Part shown: positions 19,663 through 28,612 of the stretch, piece by piece
Position numbering within the stretch: position 1 is the stretch's first letter
How the letters are laid out: every line of letters starts with the position of its first letter
NCBI RefSeq assembly: GCF_030695525.1
Contig: NZ_JAUYSS010000032.1
Location: 167,938-231,937, forward strand
From: Daejeonella sp.
Lineage (GTDB): Bacteria > Bacteroidota > Bacteroidia > Sphingobacteriales > Sphingobacteriaceae
Reading direction: 5' to 3'
Length of the DNA: 64,000 nt
Notes under the pieces: model-generated
What the model saw: the letters and a program-made list of their open reading frames with translations, nothing else
Databases searched by the model: none
What the model was told of the DNA's origin: nothing
Made by a program: the position numbers and the translations under genes

Positions 19663-19845
19663 TTAATGGGAAGGTTTATGCTTTATCTGAGCTTGTCTGA
19701 ACATGATATTCATTTTCATAAGTTTGGTCATAGTATGAAATCGCTCTGTATAGGATCGTTTCAAAGCTGTTTTTAGTAAATCCAGTTCAGCTTTTTCATA
19801 ATCAGGTGAAGGTTCCTCCATGATATGTTTTTCTTGCTTTTTCAT
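19663..19845 (-). CDS. Small basic protein upstream of the nucleotidyltransferase
   Basis: A 60-residue ORF from ATG 19845 (MKKQEKHIMEEPSPDYEKAE), not recognised. An acidic first half is followed by a Lys/Arg/Met-rich helix (MTKLMKMNIMFRQAQIKHK). It sits 6 bp before the nucleotidyltransferase start and just after the pnp terminator. Size and position would suit a small partner or antitoxin, but this is inference and it may simply be an uncharacterised small gene. Confidence 0.5.
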   Translation of the reverse strand: MKKQEKHIMEEPSPDYEKAELDLLKTALKRSYTERFHTMTKLMKMNIMFRQAQIKHKPSH

Positions 19846-19885
19846 AATCTGATAAATGCAATTTAATAAATCAGGCTTAAAATAC

Positions 19886-19918
19886 AAAACCTGTCTATGC
19901 CGAAGCAAGACAGGTTTT
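19886..19918 (-). terminator. Rho-independent terminator of pnp
   Basis: A perfect 11-bp stem, AAAACCTGTCT (19886-19896) pairing with AGACAGGTTTT (19908-19918), has an 11-nt loop and lies 22 bp past the pnp stop. On the minus strand it is followed by a T-rich run. It separates pnp from the small ORF at 19845. Confidence 0.8.
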
Positions 19919-19939
19919 TAAAGAATTAAATTCTATAAA

Positions 19940-22087
19940 TTATTCAGCTGCAGGTTTTGAATCCTCAGGACGCGGAGGTCTTGGCAATAAAGTTTTACGT
20001 GAAAGTTTTAATTTACCCTGCTTATCTACTTCAAGAAGCTTAACCTGAACGATATCACCCACATTCAGCACTCCATCCATTGTTTCATAACGTTTCCAGT
20101 CAATCTCTGAAATATGCAACAGACCATCTTTACCAGGCATAATCTCAACAAATGCACCAAAAGGCATAATTGTTTTTACTTTACCTTCATAGATCTCGCC
20201 AACTTCTGGTTTTGAAGCGATTGCTTTGATACGGCTAACAGCTTTGTCGATTGCTTCTTTATTATCAGCAAAGATCTGAATGATACCTAAGTTATCTTTC
20301 TCTTCGATAGCGATAGTAGCACCTGTTTCACGTTGCATTTCCTGAATGATCTTACCACCAGGGCCAATGATTGCACCAATGAATTCTTTATCAATTTTCA
20401 GGGTAACAATACGTGGAGCATGTGGTTTATAATCCTCACGTGGAGCAGCCATGGTCTTTTTCATCTCATTTAAGATATGAAGACGGGCTTCATTGGCCTG
20501 TTTTAAAGCAGCAGTCAATACTTCCCACTTTAAACCATGAATTTTTAAGTCCATCTGACAAGCAACAATACCTTTTTCAGTACCGGTTACTTTAAAGTCC
20601 ATATCGCCCAAATGATCTTCATCACCGAGAATATCAGTCAAAATTGCGTACTTGCCTGTTTTTTCATCAGAGATCAATCCCATAGCAATACCTGAAACCG
20701 GTGATTTGATCTTAATACCGGCATCCATCAGCGCAAGTGTACCTGCACAAACCGTAGCCATAGAAGATGAACCATTTGATTCCAAAATATCTGAAACTAT
20801 ACGGATCGTGTAAGGATTATCGTCACCAGGCAATACCTTTTTTAAGGAACGCATGGCCAGATTTCCGTGTCCGATCTCACGACGGCCGGTTCCACGGTTA
20901 GGGCGAGCCTCACCAGTAGAGAAAGCCGGAAAATTATAGTGTAATAAGAATTTTTGGTAACCGTTGAAGAATGCACCATCAATTAATTGCTCATCAGACT
21001 TAGCACCCAGAGTTACTGTTGTTAGCGATTGTGTTTCACCACGGGTAAAAATAGAAGAACCATGGGCAGTTGGCAAATAACCAACTTCTGACCAAATCGG
21101 GCGTACAGTGCGTGAATCCCGCCCATCTAAACGAATCCCTTCATCTAAGACCAGGTTACGGATTGCATCATATTGCACATCATGGAAGTATTTTTTTGCC
21201 AGTGAAATAGTAATTTCTTCAACTCCCTCACCTAAATCAAGGATAAACCCATTAATTACTTCAGTAAATTTATCGCTGCGATCATGCTTAGAAGATTTTG
21301 ATTTGGCAATAGCATATACTTTATCGTAGGTTGCTGCAAAAACCTTTTCCTTCAAATCAAGGTCATGGATTTCATGGCTGTAAACACGCTTTTCGGTTTT
21401 TCCAACCAGAATAGCAAGTTCTTTTTGAGCCTGAACCTGAATAATAATTGCTTTGTGCGCAAACTCGATTGCTTCTACCATTTCTTCTTCAGAAATTTCA
21501 TCACCTTCACCTTCAACCATCACGATATCATGCTCTGTACCGGCAACTAAAAGATCAATAGTTGCACGTTCAAGGTCACTCAGATAAGGATTGATAACCA
21601 GTTTACCATCAATTCTAGCAACACGGACTTCAGAGATAGGACCATTAAAAGGAATATCTGAAACAGCAATTGCTGCAGATGCTGCAAGACCTGCAAGGCA
21701 ATCAGGCATAATATTTTTGTCGGCAGAGATCAATGAGATCATCACCTGTACGTCAGCATGATAATCTTCAGGGAACATCGGACGTAAAGCACGATCTACC
21801 AGACGTGAAATAAGTACTTCATAATCGGATAATCTGGCTTCACGACGTAAAAATCCACCCGGGATACGTCCTGTAGAAGCATATTTCTCCTGATAATCTA
21901 CTGATAATGGTAAAAAATCAGTTCCAGGCTTAGCACCAACAGTAGATACTACGGTAGCTAAAAGCATGGTATCACCCATTCTTACAACAACAGATCCATC
22001 AGCTTGTTTGGCTAGTTTTCCGGTTTCGATTTCGATCATACGGCCATCGCCCAGATCGAAGGTTTTTTTAATTGCGTTATAACTCAT
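19940..22087 (-). CDS. pnp: Polyribonucleotide nucleotidyltransferase (PNPase)
   Basis: This phosphorolytic 3'-5' exoribonuclease of RNA decay has two RNase PH domains (about residues 10-230 and 310-545). [15 protein letters not shown] and the catalytic-domain segments [16 protein letters not shown] and [15 protein letters not shown] are seen. A KH domain follows (about 555-615, [18 protein letters not shown]), then S1 (about 622-695, [20 protein letters not shown]). The length of 715 residues is standard. It lies downstream of rpsO, the classic rpsO-pnp order, with a hairpin terminator after each gene. Confidence 0.97.
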   Translation of the reverse strand: MSYNAIKKTFDLGDGRMIEIETGKLAKQADGSVVVRMGDTMLLATVVSTVGAKPGTDFLPLSVDYQEKYASTGRIPGGFLRREARLSDYEVLISRLVDRALRPMFPEDYHADVQVMISLISADKNIMPDCLAGLAASAAIAVSDIPFNGPISEVRVARIDGKLVINPYLSDLERATIDLLVAGTEHDIVMVEGEGDEISEEEMVEAIEFAHKAIIIQVQAQKELAILVGKTEKRVYSHEIHDLDLKEKVFAATYDKVYAIAKSKSSKHDRSDKFTEVINGFILDLGEGVEEITISLAKKYFHDVQYDAIRNLVLDEGIRLDGRDSRTVRPIWSEVGYLPTAHGSSIFTRGETQSLTTVTLGAKSDEQLIDGAFFNGYQKFLLHYNFPAFSTGEARPNRGTGRREIGHGNLAMRSLKKVLPGDDNPYTIRIVSDILESNGSSSMATVCAGTLALMDAGIKIKSPVSGIAMGLISDEKTGKYAILTDILGDEDHLGDMDFKVTGTEKGIVACQMDLKIHGLKWEVLTAALKQANEARLHILNEMKKTMAAPREDYKPHAPRIVTLKIDKEFIGAIIGPGGKIIQEMQRETGATIAIEEKDNLGIIQIFADNKEAIDKAVSRIKAIASKPEVGEIYEGKVKTIMPFGAFVEIMPGKDGLLHISEIDWKRYETMDGVLNVGDIVQVKLLEVDKQGKLKLSRKTLLPRPPRPEDSKPAAE

Positions 22088-22163
22088 TTGATTTAATGGC
22101 GATGTACTTTTCCTCTTTTGAGCACATCTTCTTTTATTTTGATTTTATTTTTTGAAAGAAAAA

Positions 22164-22192
22164 AAGCCATCCTACAAATAAGAGGATGGCTT
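22164..22192 (-). terminator. Hairpin terminator between rpsO and pnp
   Basis: A 10-bp stem, AAGCCATCCT (22164-22173) pairing with AGGATGGCTT (22183-22192), has a 9-nt loop and is followed on the minus strand by TTTTTCTTTC. It lies 19 bp past the rpsO stop, so rpsO can be transcribed alone with partial read-through to pnp. Confidence 0.75.
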
Positions 22193-22210
22193 CGCATGAT
22201 TTTGCTAAGT

Positions 22211-22489
22211 TTATTTTATAATATCCCTTAACTCTAATGCTTTGATAATTGCACGATACCTGTTGATATCTTTTTTGTAAAGATATGCAAGTATTGCACG
22301 GCGCTTACCTACTAATTTCTGAAGGGATAGTTGTGTAGAAAAATCCTTCTTATTTTGTTTCAAATGCCCCGTTAAATGAGCAATCCGAGCGGTAAATAAT
22401 GCTACCTGACCCTCTGCAGAACCGGTGTCTGTTGCACCTTTTCCGTGTTTGGCAAAAATGTCTGCCTTGTACTCTGTACTTAAATACAT
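22211..22489 (-). CDS. rpsO: 30S ribosomal protein S15
   Basis: Binds 16S rRNA and nucleates assembly of the small-subunit platform. From ATG 22489 the protein is 92 residues (MYLSTEYKADIFAKHGKG), close to the usual 89. DTGSAEGQVALFTARI, HLKQNKKDFSTQLSLQKLVGKRR and YLYKKDINRY are the family blocks. The frame opens earlier, at 22537, but that extension would lie over the promoter. Confidence 0.96.
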   Translation of the reverse strand: MYLSTEYKADIFAKHGKGATDTGSAEGQVALFTARIAHLTGHLKQNKKDFSTQLSLQKLVGKRRAILAYLYKKDINRYRAIIKALELRDIIK

Positions 22490-22534
22490 TACCTGAATAA
22501 TATTAAAGTGGTTTATAATTATTTTAATTGCTTG

Positions 22535-22566
22535 CAAAGATAGGGTAATGAAAGGTTAATTGCAAA
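22535..22566 (-). promoter_or_regulatory. Bacteroidota-type promoter of rpsO
   Basis: Read on the minus strand: TTTG (22566-22563), a 20-bp spacer, then TATCTTTG (22542-22535). This fits the TTTG/TAnnTTTG consensus. The predicted leader before the S15 ATG is about 40 nt. Confidence 0.65.
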
Positions 22567-22575
22567 TATGAATTA

Positions 22576-22776
22576 GTTTGTTAGTTGTTAGTAGTTGGTT
22601 TGTTAGTAAATTCTACTAAATTGGAAATAATGTAGTTATAGCGACAATTTTCTATCGCCTTGACATCTATAAATTGTGTTAGTGTCTAAATTTTAACTAA
22701 TATCTCTTATTTTCAATGAATCATAAAATCACTAACAAACCAGCAACTAACAAACCAATTACCAACTTCTAACAAT
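22576..22776. repeat. Imperfect inverted repeat between rpsO and the thioesterase
   Basis: The left arm (22576-22607) is a run of GTTTGTTAGTTGTTAGT-like units. The right arm (22731-22776) is the reverse complement of the same kind of sequence (ACTAACAAACCAGCAACTAA). They enclose about 120 bp of AT-rich sequence without an ORF. This could be a small non-autonomous element or simple-sequence expansion. Confidence 0.5.
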
Positions 22777-22819
22777 CAAATCATTTCCTTTTCTCACATA
22801 ATTGCCCGAATTTCGCAAC

Positions 22820-23242
22820 ATGGAATCAAAGCCAAAATACAGCAGTTTTATATCTCAGTTCAAAGTCAGGCCTGATGATATTGATATGTTTAATCATGTT
22901 CATAACAGCACCTATTTTGATTATGTGTTGGCAGCCAGGTATGAACAAATGGAAACTTGTTATAAAATGCCTATGGAAGACTTCCTAAAGATGGGTTTGG
23001 GATGGGTTGTCAGGTCAGCATTTGTGGATTATAAAAGAGCACTTGGCCTTGGTGACACATTTACAGTACAAACAGGAATAGAAACAATCAACTCAAAAGG
23101 TTGCAGGGTAAAATTTGAGATCAAAATTACTAAAACCGGAAAAGTTGCTTGCGACGGCTGGTTTGACTATGTTATGATCAATATTGCTGACGGCAAAAGT
23201 GTAAAAGTATCCGAAGAAATGATTCTGACTTATTCTATCTAG
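22820..23242 (+). CDS. Hotdog-fold acyl-CoA thioesterase
   Basis: A 140-residue 4HBT-type thioesterase. FKVRPDDIDMFNHVHNSTYFDYVLAARYE is the active-site helix and strand, with Asp in DIDMFNH. WVVRSAFVDYKRALGLGDTFTVQT follows. The ATG at 22820 is chosen over a TTG at 22802. The acyl-CoA substrate cannot be told. It is convergent with ddl, with stop codons overlapping at 23239-23242. A second, distinct family member lies at 26783. Confidence 0.85.
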   Translation: MESKPKYSSFISQFKVRPDDIDMFNHVHNSTYFDYVLAARYEQMETCYKMPMEDFLKMGLGWVVRSAFVDYKRALGLGDTFTVQTGIETINSKGCRVKFEIKITKTGKVACDGWFDYVMINIADGKSVKVSEEMILTYSI

Positions 23243-24234
23243 CCTTTGCCTGCAAGAGCCATTTCTATCAGTTCACCATAGAATTCAGTAATATCAAGTC
23301 CGGCAGCCTTTACCTGCTGCGGAATAAAACTCTGCTCGGTTTGTCCCGGAATTGTATTGATTTCAATAAAATAAAAATCGGAACTCAAATCCTGAAGGAA
23401 GTAATCTATACGAACCATACCCCTGCAGTTCAGTTTATGATATATATCAGAAACGATCCGTTCTACCCTTTCCTTTTCTTCTTCTGACATTCTACCGGGA
23501 GTTATTTCTTCTGTAGCACCAGGTGTATATTTTGCTTCGAAATCAAAAAAATCATTGGAAGGAATCACCTCAGTACTTGGTAATACACGAATTCCCTGAT
23601 GTCCATTGTATACTCCAATTGAAAATTCCCTGCCTTGTATAAATTCCTCTACCAATACCTGACTATCTTCATTAAAAGCTTTAACAAGTGCATCAGCTAA
23701 TTCATCAGAGGTTTTAACCTTACTCATTCCAATACTGCTTCCACCATTATTCGGTTTTATAAATAAGGGTAGTACAAGCAAATCAAGGAGATGCTGGCCA
23801 GCAGCGGATGAGTCATCAAATAACTGGACCGACTTTGCAATATGCAGGTCTTTAATGCCATCAACAATGGCCTTAGAATAAGCTTTATTCATTGTTAAGG
23901 CAGATGTCAGCGCATCGCAGCTGGTGTAAGGGATATTCATCAAGTCAAAATATGCCTGAAGCTTACCGTCTTCGCCCGGAGAACCATGAAGCATAATAAA
24001 AGCGAGATCAAAAACAATTTTTGTTCCGCCAATCGTAATGGAAAAATTATTTTTATCTACAACATGCTTTGCAGAGCCGCTATCGGAATAATACCATTCA
24101 TCCTTTAAAATCACTATTTTAAAGACATCATATTTGTTTCTGTCAATCTTGCTTTCAACGAAATTTGCGCTCTTAAAAGAAACTACTGATTCACCAGTAA
24201 ATCCACCTGTAACCAGGGCAATTGTTTTTTTCAT
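23239..24234 (-). CDS. ddl: D-alanine--D-alanine ligase
   Basis: This ATP-grasp enzyme makes the D-Ala-D-Ala dipeptide of peptidoglycan. ALVTGGFTGESVVSFKSA is the N-terminal loop. HGSPGEDGKLQAYFDLMNIPYTS is the substrate and omega-loop region. LFIKPNNGGSSIGMSKV binds ATP, and FIEINTIPGQTEQSFIP carries the metal ligands. At 331 residues it is typical of Bacteroidota Ddl. It is divergent from the PASTA-rhodanese-mltG group about 400 bp away, so envelope genes cluster here. Confidence 0.95.
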   Translation of the reverse strand: MKKTIALVTGGFTGESVVSFKSANFVESKIDRNKYDVFKIVILKDEWYYSDSGSAKHVVDKNNFSITIGGTKIVFDLAFIMLHGSPGEDGKLQAYFDLMNIPYTSCDALTSALTMNKAYSKAIVDGIKDLHIAKSVQLFDDSSAAGQHLLDLLVLPLFIKPNNGGSSIGMSKVKTSDELADALVKAFNEDSQVLVEEFIQGREFSIGVYNGHQGIRVLPSTEVIPSNDFFDFEAKYTPGATEEITPGRMSEEEKERVERIVSDIYHKLNCRGMVRIDYFLQDLSSDFYFIEINTIPGQTEQSFIPQQVKAAGLDITEFYGELIEMALAGKG

Positions 24235-24250
24235 TAGTGTATTTTTTTTT

Positions 24251-24331
24251 CCTGCATGTGCGGGATTAATATGCTATCATTCCTGCCTTAATTACTGGTA
24301 AGCCCGCCTTCGGCAGCTAGGCTCATGCAGG
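24251..24331. repeat. Palindromic interspersed element in the ddl-PASTA intergenic region
   Basis: Outer arms CCTGCATG (24251-24258) and CATGCAGG (24324-24331) are perfect complements and enclose GC-rich smaller repeats (CCCGCCTTCGGCAGC). The rest of the 404-bp gap (24235-24638) is AT-rich without an ORF. A TATTTTTG box at 24530-24537 could be the -7 element of the PASTA gene, though its -33 region is poor. Confidence 0.5.
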
Positions 24332-24638
24332 TTTCTTATTAGTGATATTGTCAGGTCAGAAACACGAAACATTTTGAATCATATTTCCTGGAATAAGCGT
24401 TCTTATTCAAACAAAATTTTAATCTGCTCAAATCAAAATCATGAAATTTCCTGGTTTCAAAGATAAATTTTAAAACAATGGAATAATAGTCATGCTAAAA
24501 ATTATCTTCGTTAATGCCGAACTAATAATTATTTTTGAGGATAATTGCAATTAACCAATCTGAGAAATCTGAAGAATGAATAAATATATGTCTCTTTTTC
24601 AGGCATCTACCCGATAATTACACTATAAGCAGATCATA

Positions 24639-25403
24639 ATGAGCAAATTTATTGACTATTTACGTACAAAAACATTTCGGAAAAACCTCATTATAGCAAC
24701 AGGATCCATTTTAATCTTCCTAATAGTCATCTTTTATAGCCTGGGATTTTATACACATCATGGTGAAGGCATGCCGGTTCCAAAACTAAAGGGTTTAACG
24801 ATTGAAAAAGCGGTAGAATTACTGGAAGATAAGGGTTTAAGATATCAGATAAATGATTCAATTTTCCTGATCGATCAGCAACCTGGTATGGTTGTGGAAC
24901 AAGATCCTGACCCAAATACTAATGTTAAAACAAACCGCACTATTTATCTGATCATTACCAGAGACGCACCTAATATTAAATTCCCTGACATCCTGGGAAG
25001 AACATTTCTTGAAGTTCGGTCCATTCTTAATAATTATCAGTTAAAAGTTGGCGATACTACCTACAGATCAGATGTAGCGAAAGATGTACTTTTAGAAGCA
25101 ATTTTTGGAGGTAATACAATTACAAAAGGACAGTCCATTCCTAAAGGCTCCAGTATAAACCTCATTTTAGGCGATGGCTTGGGTGCCAGCGAAGTGGATA
25201 TACCAAATTTACTTGGTTTAGACCTCAGTGAAGCCAAAATGGCTATCATGGGATCATCCCTGACCTTAGGTAATGTTAGCTTTGAAGGTACATCAGATAC
25301 TGTAAATTCCAGGGTTATCAAACAATTTCCTGCCATTAGCGATACGCTAAGTAAGGTTAGTATTGGAACACCCATTGATGTAGTTTTGGGTGGAGGAATT
25401 TAA
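24639..25403 (+). CDS. Membrane-anchored PASTA-domain protein
   Basis: Residues 1-14 are cytoplasmic, about 15-37 form a transmembrane helix (NLIIATGSILIFLIVIFYSL), and three PASTA repeats follow outside (about 45-110, 112-180 and 185-252). They contain VPKLKGLTIEKAVELLEDKG, FPDILGRTFLEVRSILNN and IPNLLGLDLSEAKMAI. PASTA domains bind peptidoglycan fragments in PBPs and Ser/Thr kinases, but here no kinase or transpeptidase domain is attached. The next gene starts inside its last codons (GTG 25390), indicating coupling. Confidence 0.88.
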   Translation: MSKFIDYLRTKTFRKNLIIATGSILIFLIVIFYSLGFYTHHGEGMPVPKLKGLTIEKAVELLEDKGLRYQINDSIFLIDQQPGMVVEQDPDPNTNVKTNRTIYLIITRDAPNIKFPDILGRTFLEVRSILNNYQLKVGDTTYRSDVAKDVLLEAIFGGNTITKGQSIPKGSSINLILGDGLGASEVDIPNLLGLDLSEAKMAIMGSSLTLGNVSFEGTSDTVNSRVIKQFPAISDTLSKVSIGTPIDVVLGGGI

Positions 25404-25707
25404 GAAAACAGATATTAGTCCGTTTGAGTTCATAAAGCGAAATATTGAGCCACTACCTTTTATGATCATTGATGTAAGGGAAGAGCTTGAATTTCAAACA
25501 TTTAACTTTGGAGGTCATAATATTCCTCTGGGTATTCTTTTAAAAATGCCCGGTGATTTGGACGAGTGGAAAAATAAGGAAGTCATTGTAATTTGCCAAC
25601 ATGGCTTACGTAGTGAAACTGCCAGGAGGTTTTTGCATAGGAATGGATTCAATAATGTCAGAAATCTGTTCGGTGGGATTATGGCCCTGAGAAAATTAAA
25701 TTATTGA
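25390..25707 (+). CDS. Rhodanese-domain protein
   Basis: A single rhodanese domain of 105 residues. VRE in MIIDVREELEFQTFNFGGHNIPLG and the active-site loop VICQHGLRSETAR (catalytic Cys) are present, and LFGGIMAL is the C-terminal block. The start is GTG at 25390, overlapping the PASTA gene by 14 bp; no usable ATG lies before the domain. The family transfers sulfane sulfur or acts in redox signalling. Its place between two peptidoglycan genes is notable but unexplained. Confidence 0.85.
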   Translation: MEEFKKTDISPFEFIKRNIEPLPFMIIDVREELEFQTFNFGGHNIPLGILLKMPGDLDEWKNKEVIVICQHGLRSETARRFLHRNGFNNVRNLFGGIMALRKLNY

Positions 25708-25727
25708 AAATAAGAATAGGTTTTAGA

Positions 25728-26783
25728 ATGGTAGCAAAAAAATCAAATAAGATAAGTTTTAAAGCAAAGGTTTTCTTTGCGATGCTTGCACTGCTGGTGC
25801 TTGTACTTGCAGGCACCAGCATTAATTACTACCTCAAGTATTTTAAGCCAAATGTAACAGGGAATAAAGAATATCTTTTTATACCTACGGGTTCTGATTT
25901 TAAAGACGTCTATTCAATTATCAGCTCAGAAAACATGGTGAAAGACACACTTTCTTTTCTGAATGCAGCTCAAAACATGGACTATCCGGTCAAAGTTAGG
26001 GCAGGAAGGTACCGCCTGACAAAAGATATGAGTAACCGCTCTCTGATCAATATGCTTAAAGCCGGTAACCAGGAGCCGGTAAAAATTTCCTTTCAAAATG
26101 TCAGATTAAAATACACCCTTGCAGGAATGATATCTAAAAAGATTGAAACCGATTCTGCATCGATTTCAAAGCTTTTGGATTCAACCGCATTCGTTCAGAA
26201 ATATGGCTTTAATACCGATAATGTGTATACCATGTTCATTCCAAATTCATATGAAATTTACTGGAATTCGACCGCAGAAAAGTTCTTTATCAGGATGCAT
26301 GCTGAGTATTTGAAATTCTGGAATGCCGATCGCAAAGCTAAAGCAGCCGCAATTGATCTTAGCCAGTCGGAAGTAAGTATCCTTGCATCTATAGTTGATT
26401 CTGAAGCTTTGAATGATTCAGAAATGCCTCGTATCGCAGGTTTGTATATGAACAGGCTACAAAAGGGCATGCGCCTCGAAGCCGATCCTACAGTCATATA
26501 TGCGGCGAATGATTTCACTATCCGCAGGGTACTGAATAAGCATTTGAGGATCAACTCACCATACAATACGTATTTAAATAGAGGACTACCTCCCGGACCG
26601 ATTACAATGCCGAGCATAAATGCAATCGATGCAGTTTTAAATTTCGAAAAGCATGATTATATCTATATGTGTGCCAAGGAAGATTTTTCAGGATATCATA
26701 ATTATGCAACAAATTTAATGGAGCACCTTAGAAATGCAAGGAAATTTCAAGAGGCTTTAAATGAGCGAAATATTAAGAAATAA
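25728..26783 (+). CDS. mltG: Endolytic transglycosylase MltG (YceG-like)
   Basis: A membrane-anchored lytic transglycosylase that cuts nascent glycan strands. From ATG 25728 a short basic start precedes a transmembrane helix (about residues 14-38, VFFAMLALLVLVLAGTSINYY). A LysM-like part follows, then the catalytic domain. SILASIVDSEALNDSEMPRIAGLYMNRLQKGMRLEADPTVIYA is the family core, though the usual EKET reads DSEA here. RGLPPGPITMPSINAIDAVLN is also canonical. Its stop overlaps the next start (TAATG). Confidence 0.9.
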   Translation: MVAKKSNKISFKAKVFFAMLALLVLVLAGTSINYYLKYFKPNVTGNKEYLFIPTGSDFKDVYSIISSENMVKDTLSFLNAAQNMDYPVKVRAGRYRLTKDMSNRSLINMLKAGNQEPVKISFQNVRLKYTLAGMISKKIETDSASISKLLDSTAFVQKYGFNTDNVYTMFIPNSYEIYWNSTAEKFFIRMHAEYLKFWNADRKAKAAAIDLSQSEVSILASIVDSEALNDSEMPRIAGLYMNRLQKGMRLEADPTVIYAANDFTIRRVLNKHLRINSPYNTYLNRGLPPGPITMPSINAIDAVLNFEKHDYIYMCAKEDFSGYHNYATNLMEHLRNARKFQEALNERNIKK

Positions 26784-27190
26784 TGTTTAGCCATATCACA
26801 AAAATTCGTGTAAGATATGCTGACACAGATCAGATGGGATACATGTATTATGGTAATTATGCCGAATTTTATGAAGTGGGTCGTGTAGAAATGCTTAGAA
26901 GTTTAGGTTTAACCTATAAATCAATGGAAGAATCGGGTATAATCATGCCGGTTACTGAATTAAAATGCAGGTATATCAAACCGGCATTATATGATGAGGA
27001 GATTACTGTAAAGGTTATCATAGATAAAATGCCCTCTCTCCGTATTCATTTCAGGTATGAACTATATGATGAAAGTGACGATTTAATCAATATGGGTGAG
27101 ACTACCCTCGTTTTTATAGACAAGGAAAAGAAAAAACCCTGTTTACCATCTAAGGAATTTTTTGAGAAACTCAGTGTATATTTTGATTAA
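26783..27190 (+). CDS. YbgC/FadM-family acyl-CoA thioesterase
   Basis: A 135-residue hotdog thioesterase. VRYADTDQMGYMYYGNYAEFYEVGRVEMLRS is the YbgC-type active-site segment, with catalytic Asp in DTDQMG. It is coupled to mltG by a TAATG overlap and followed after 9 bp by a YihY-type gene. YbgC-like proteins in other bacteria associate with phospholipid synthesis and Tol-Pal, but no Tol genes are here. Confidence 0.88.
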   Translation: MFSHITKIRVRYADTDQMGYMYYGNYAEFYEVGRVEMLRSLGLTYKSMEESGIIMPVTELKCRYIKPALYDEEITVKVIIDKMPSLRIHFRYELYDESDDLINMGETTLVFIDKEKKKPCLPSKEFFEKLSVYFD

Positions 27191-27199
27191 GCATAAAAA

Positions 27200-28192
27200 A
27201 TGATCTGGCTGCACCACATTCTATTGAGATTCAAACCCTATTTTATATTGGTTGAGCGGACTAAAACCATTATCCTGCCCGGATTTAGTCCCCTGCCCCT
27301 ATATACTGTAGCTTCATTTTTCTTTCAGGAGATAGGAAAAGATGAACTCATCAATAAAGCATCTTCACTTGCTTACAGTTTTATGCTGGCAATATTTCCT
27401 GCTATCATCTTCCTTTTTACCCTGATTCCCTACGTTCCCATGGATAACTTCCAGGAACAGCTAATGAGTTTGATAGCCCTTGTTTTACCCATTGAGGCTT
27501 ATACCGCAGTACAGTCGACCCTTTTCGATATTGTAAAAAATCAAAACTCAAAACTTCTGTCATTTGGTTTTGTATTCGCCCTAATCTTTTCAACAAACGG
27601 GGTACATAATCTGATGGAAGCATTTAATAAGTCTTCCCTGATTATAGAAACGAGGTCATGGATAAAACAAAGGCTAGTGGCACTGTATCTTACTTTACTC
27701 ATTTTATTTGCCTTGGTTTTTGCTCTGGTAGTAATGACTATTGGAGAGTATATACTAAATCTGTTAAAAACAGAACTGGGTTTCCAGGATTCATTATGGC
27801 TATACATACTTAGTTTTGCTAGGTGGTCCATAATTATCCTCCTCTATTTTGTCACTATTGCACTTCTATATCGATATGGGCCAGCAAATGCAAAAAAATG
27901 GAAATTTTTTAGTGCTGGCTCCTGGATGTCTACGATTTTAGCGATCCTTACCTTCTGGGGCTTCTCATATTATATTAACAATTTTGGAAATTATAATAAA
28001 TTATACGGTTCAATTGGAACGCTTTTAGTCCTGATGATCTGGCTGTATCTTAATTCCCTTATCATTCTGATTGGCTTTGAATTAAACGCCAGTATAGACC
28101 TTTCAAAACGAAGCATTAAAATAGTTCAGCCAGTTTATAACAGGTTTAAGAACCAGCCAGTTGAAGAAAAACTGGAAAAAAAAGCTAAATAA
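27200..28192 (+). CDS. YihY/BrkB-family integral membrane protein
   Basis: A 330-residue inner-membrane protein of the YihY family (formerly and wrongly called RNase BN), role uncertain. About six hydrophobic helices are seen. ASSLAYSFMLAIFPAIIFLFTLIPY, FSTNGVHNLMEAFN, WSIIILLYFVTIALLYRYGP and LYGSIGTLLVLMIWLYLNSLIILIGFELNA are the family blocks. It is the last gene of the PASTA-rhodanese-mltG-ybgC-yihY run. tRNA-Ser follows. Confidence 0.88.
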   Translation: MIWLHHILLRFKPYFILVERTKTIILPGFSPLPLYTVASFFFQEIGKDELINKASSLAYSFMLAIFPAIIFLFTLIPYVPMDNFQEQLMSLIALVLPIEAYTAVQSTLFDIVKNQNSKLLSFGFVFALIFSTNGVHNLMEAFNKSSLIIETRSWIKQRLVALYLTLLILFALVFALVVMTIGEYILNLLKTELGFQDSLWLYILSFARWSIIILLYFVTIALLYRYGPANAKKWKFFSAGSWMSTILAILTFWGFSYYINNFGNYNKLYGSIGTLLVLMIWLYLNSLIILIGFELNASIDLSKRSIKIVQPVYNRFKNQPVEEKLEKKAK

Positions 28193-28264
28193 GGAGGTAT
28201 TTATCACTCTTTCTTACTCACTTACTGAGAGTTATCTTTAATAATTCAAAAAAGCTGATTTTTG

Positions 28265-28295
28265 TTTGCAGATTAAGCACGGTTTTGTACTTTTG
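28265..28295 (+). promoter_or_regulatory. Promoter of tRNA-Ser(UGA)
   Basis: TTTG (28265-28268), a 19-bp spacer and TACTTTTG (28288-28295) match the Bacteroidota consensus exactly. The tRNA starts 5 bp after the -7 box. Confidence 0.75.
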
Positions 28296-28300
28296 CCCTC

Positions 28301-28390
28301 GGAGAGCTGGCAGAGTGGTCGATTGCGGCAGTCTTGAAAACTGTTGAACTGTTACAGGTTCCTGGGGTTCGAATCCCTAGCTCTCCGCCA
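28301..28390 (+). tRNA. tRNA-Ser(UGA), CCA encoded
   Basis: The acceptor stem GGAGAGC pairs with GCTCTCC, the anticodon loop is CTTGAAA (anticodon TGA), a long class II variable arm is present, and the T-loop is GGTTCGAATCC. The 3' CCA is encoded (28388-28390). Confidence 0.95.
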
Positions 28391-28393
28391 GAC

Positions 28394-28502
28394 AAAATGC
28401 TGTCCGCCACAGGCGGACGGCATTTTTTATTTTGGAGCGACCGGAATGTATTCCGGGAAGCGCTAAAATAAAAAATGCCAGGAGCGAAAGCGACAGCATT
28501 TT
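28394..28502 (+). repeat. Folded repeat element directly after tRNA-Ser(UGA)
   Basis: This forms a nested, multi-arm structure. Outer stem: AAAATGCTGTC (28394-28404) with GACAGCATTTT (28492-28502). First arm: CCGCC-ACA-GGCGG. Central 15-bp stem: GGCATTTTTTATTTT (28419-28433) with AAAATAAAAAATGCC (28465-28479), topped by CCGGAAT-GT-ATTCCGG (28441-28456). The first arm plus T-run can serve as the tRNA terminator. A second element with the same architecture but different stem sequences follows the other tRNA-Ser (43521-43645). Beyond it, to 28612, only GC-rich repeat debris (TGGGAACAGCGTAGCTA) is seen. Confidence 0.75.
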
Positions 28503-28612
28503 GGCTATAGCCTCCCCCTCTGGGAACAGCGTAGCTAATCCCAACTCTCAAATGTATACTCCAAGGATATTTTTTGTTTTGGATCGACCGTAATGCCTCC
28601 TCCCGAATCAAT

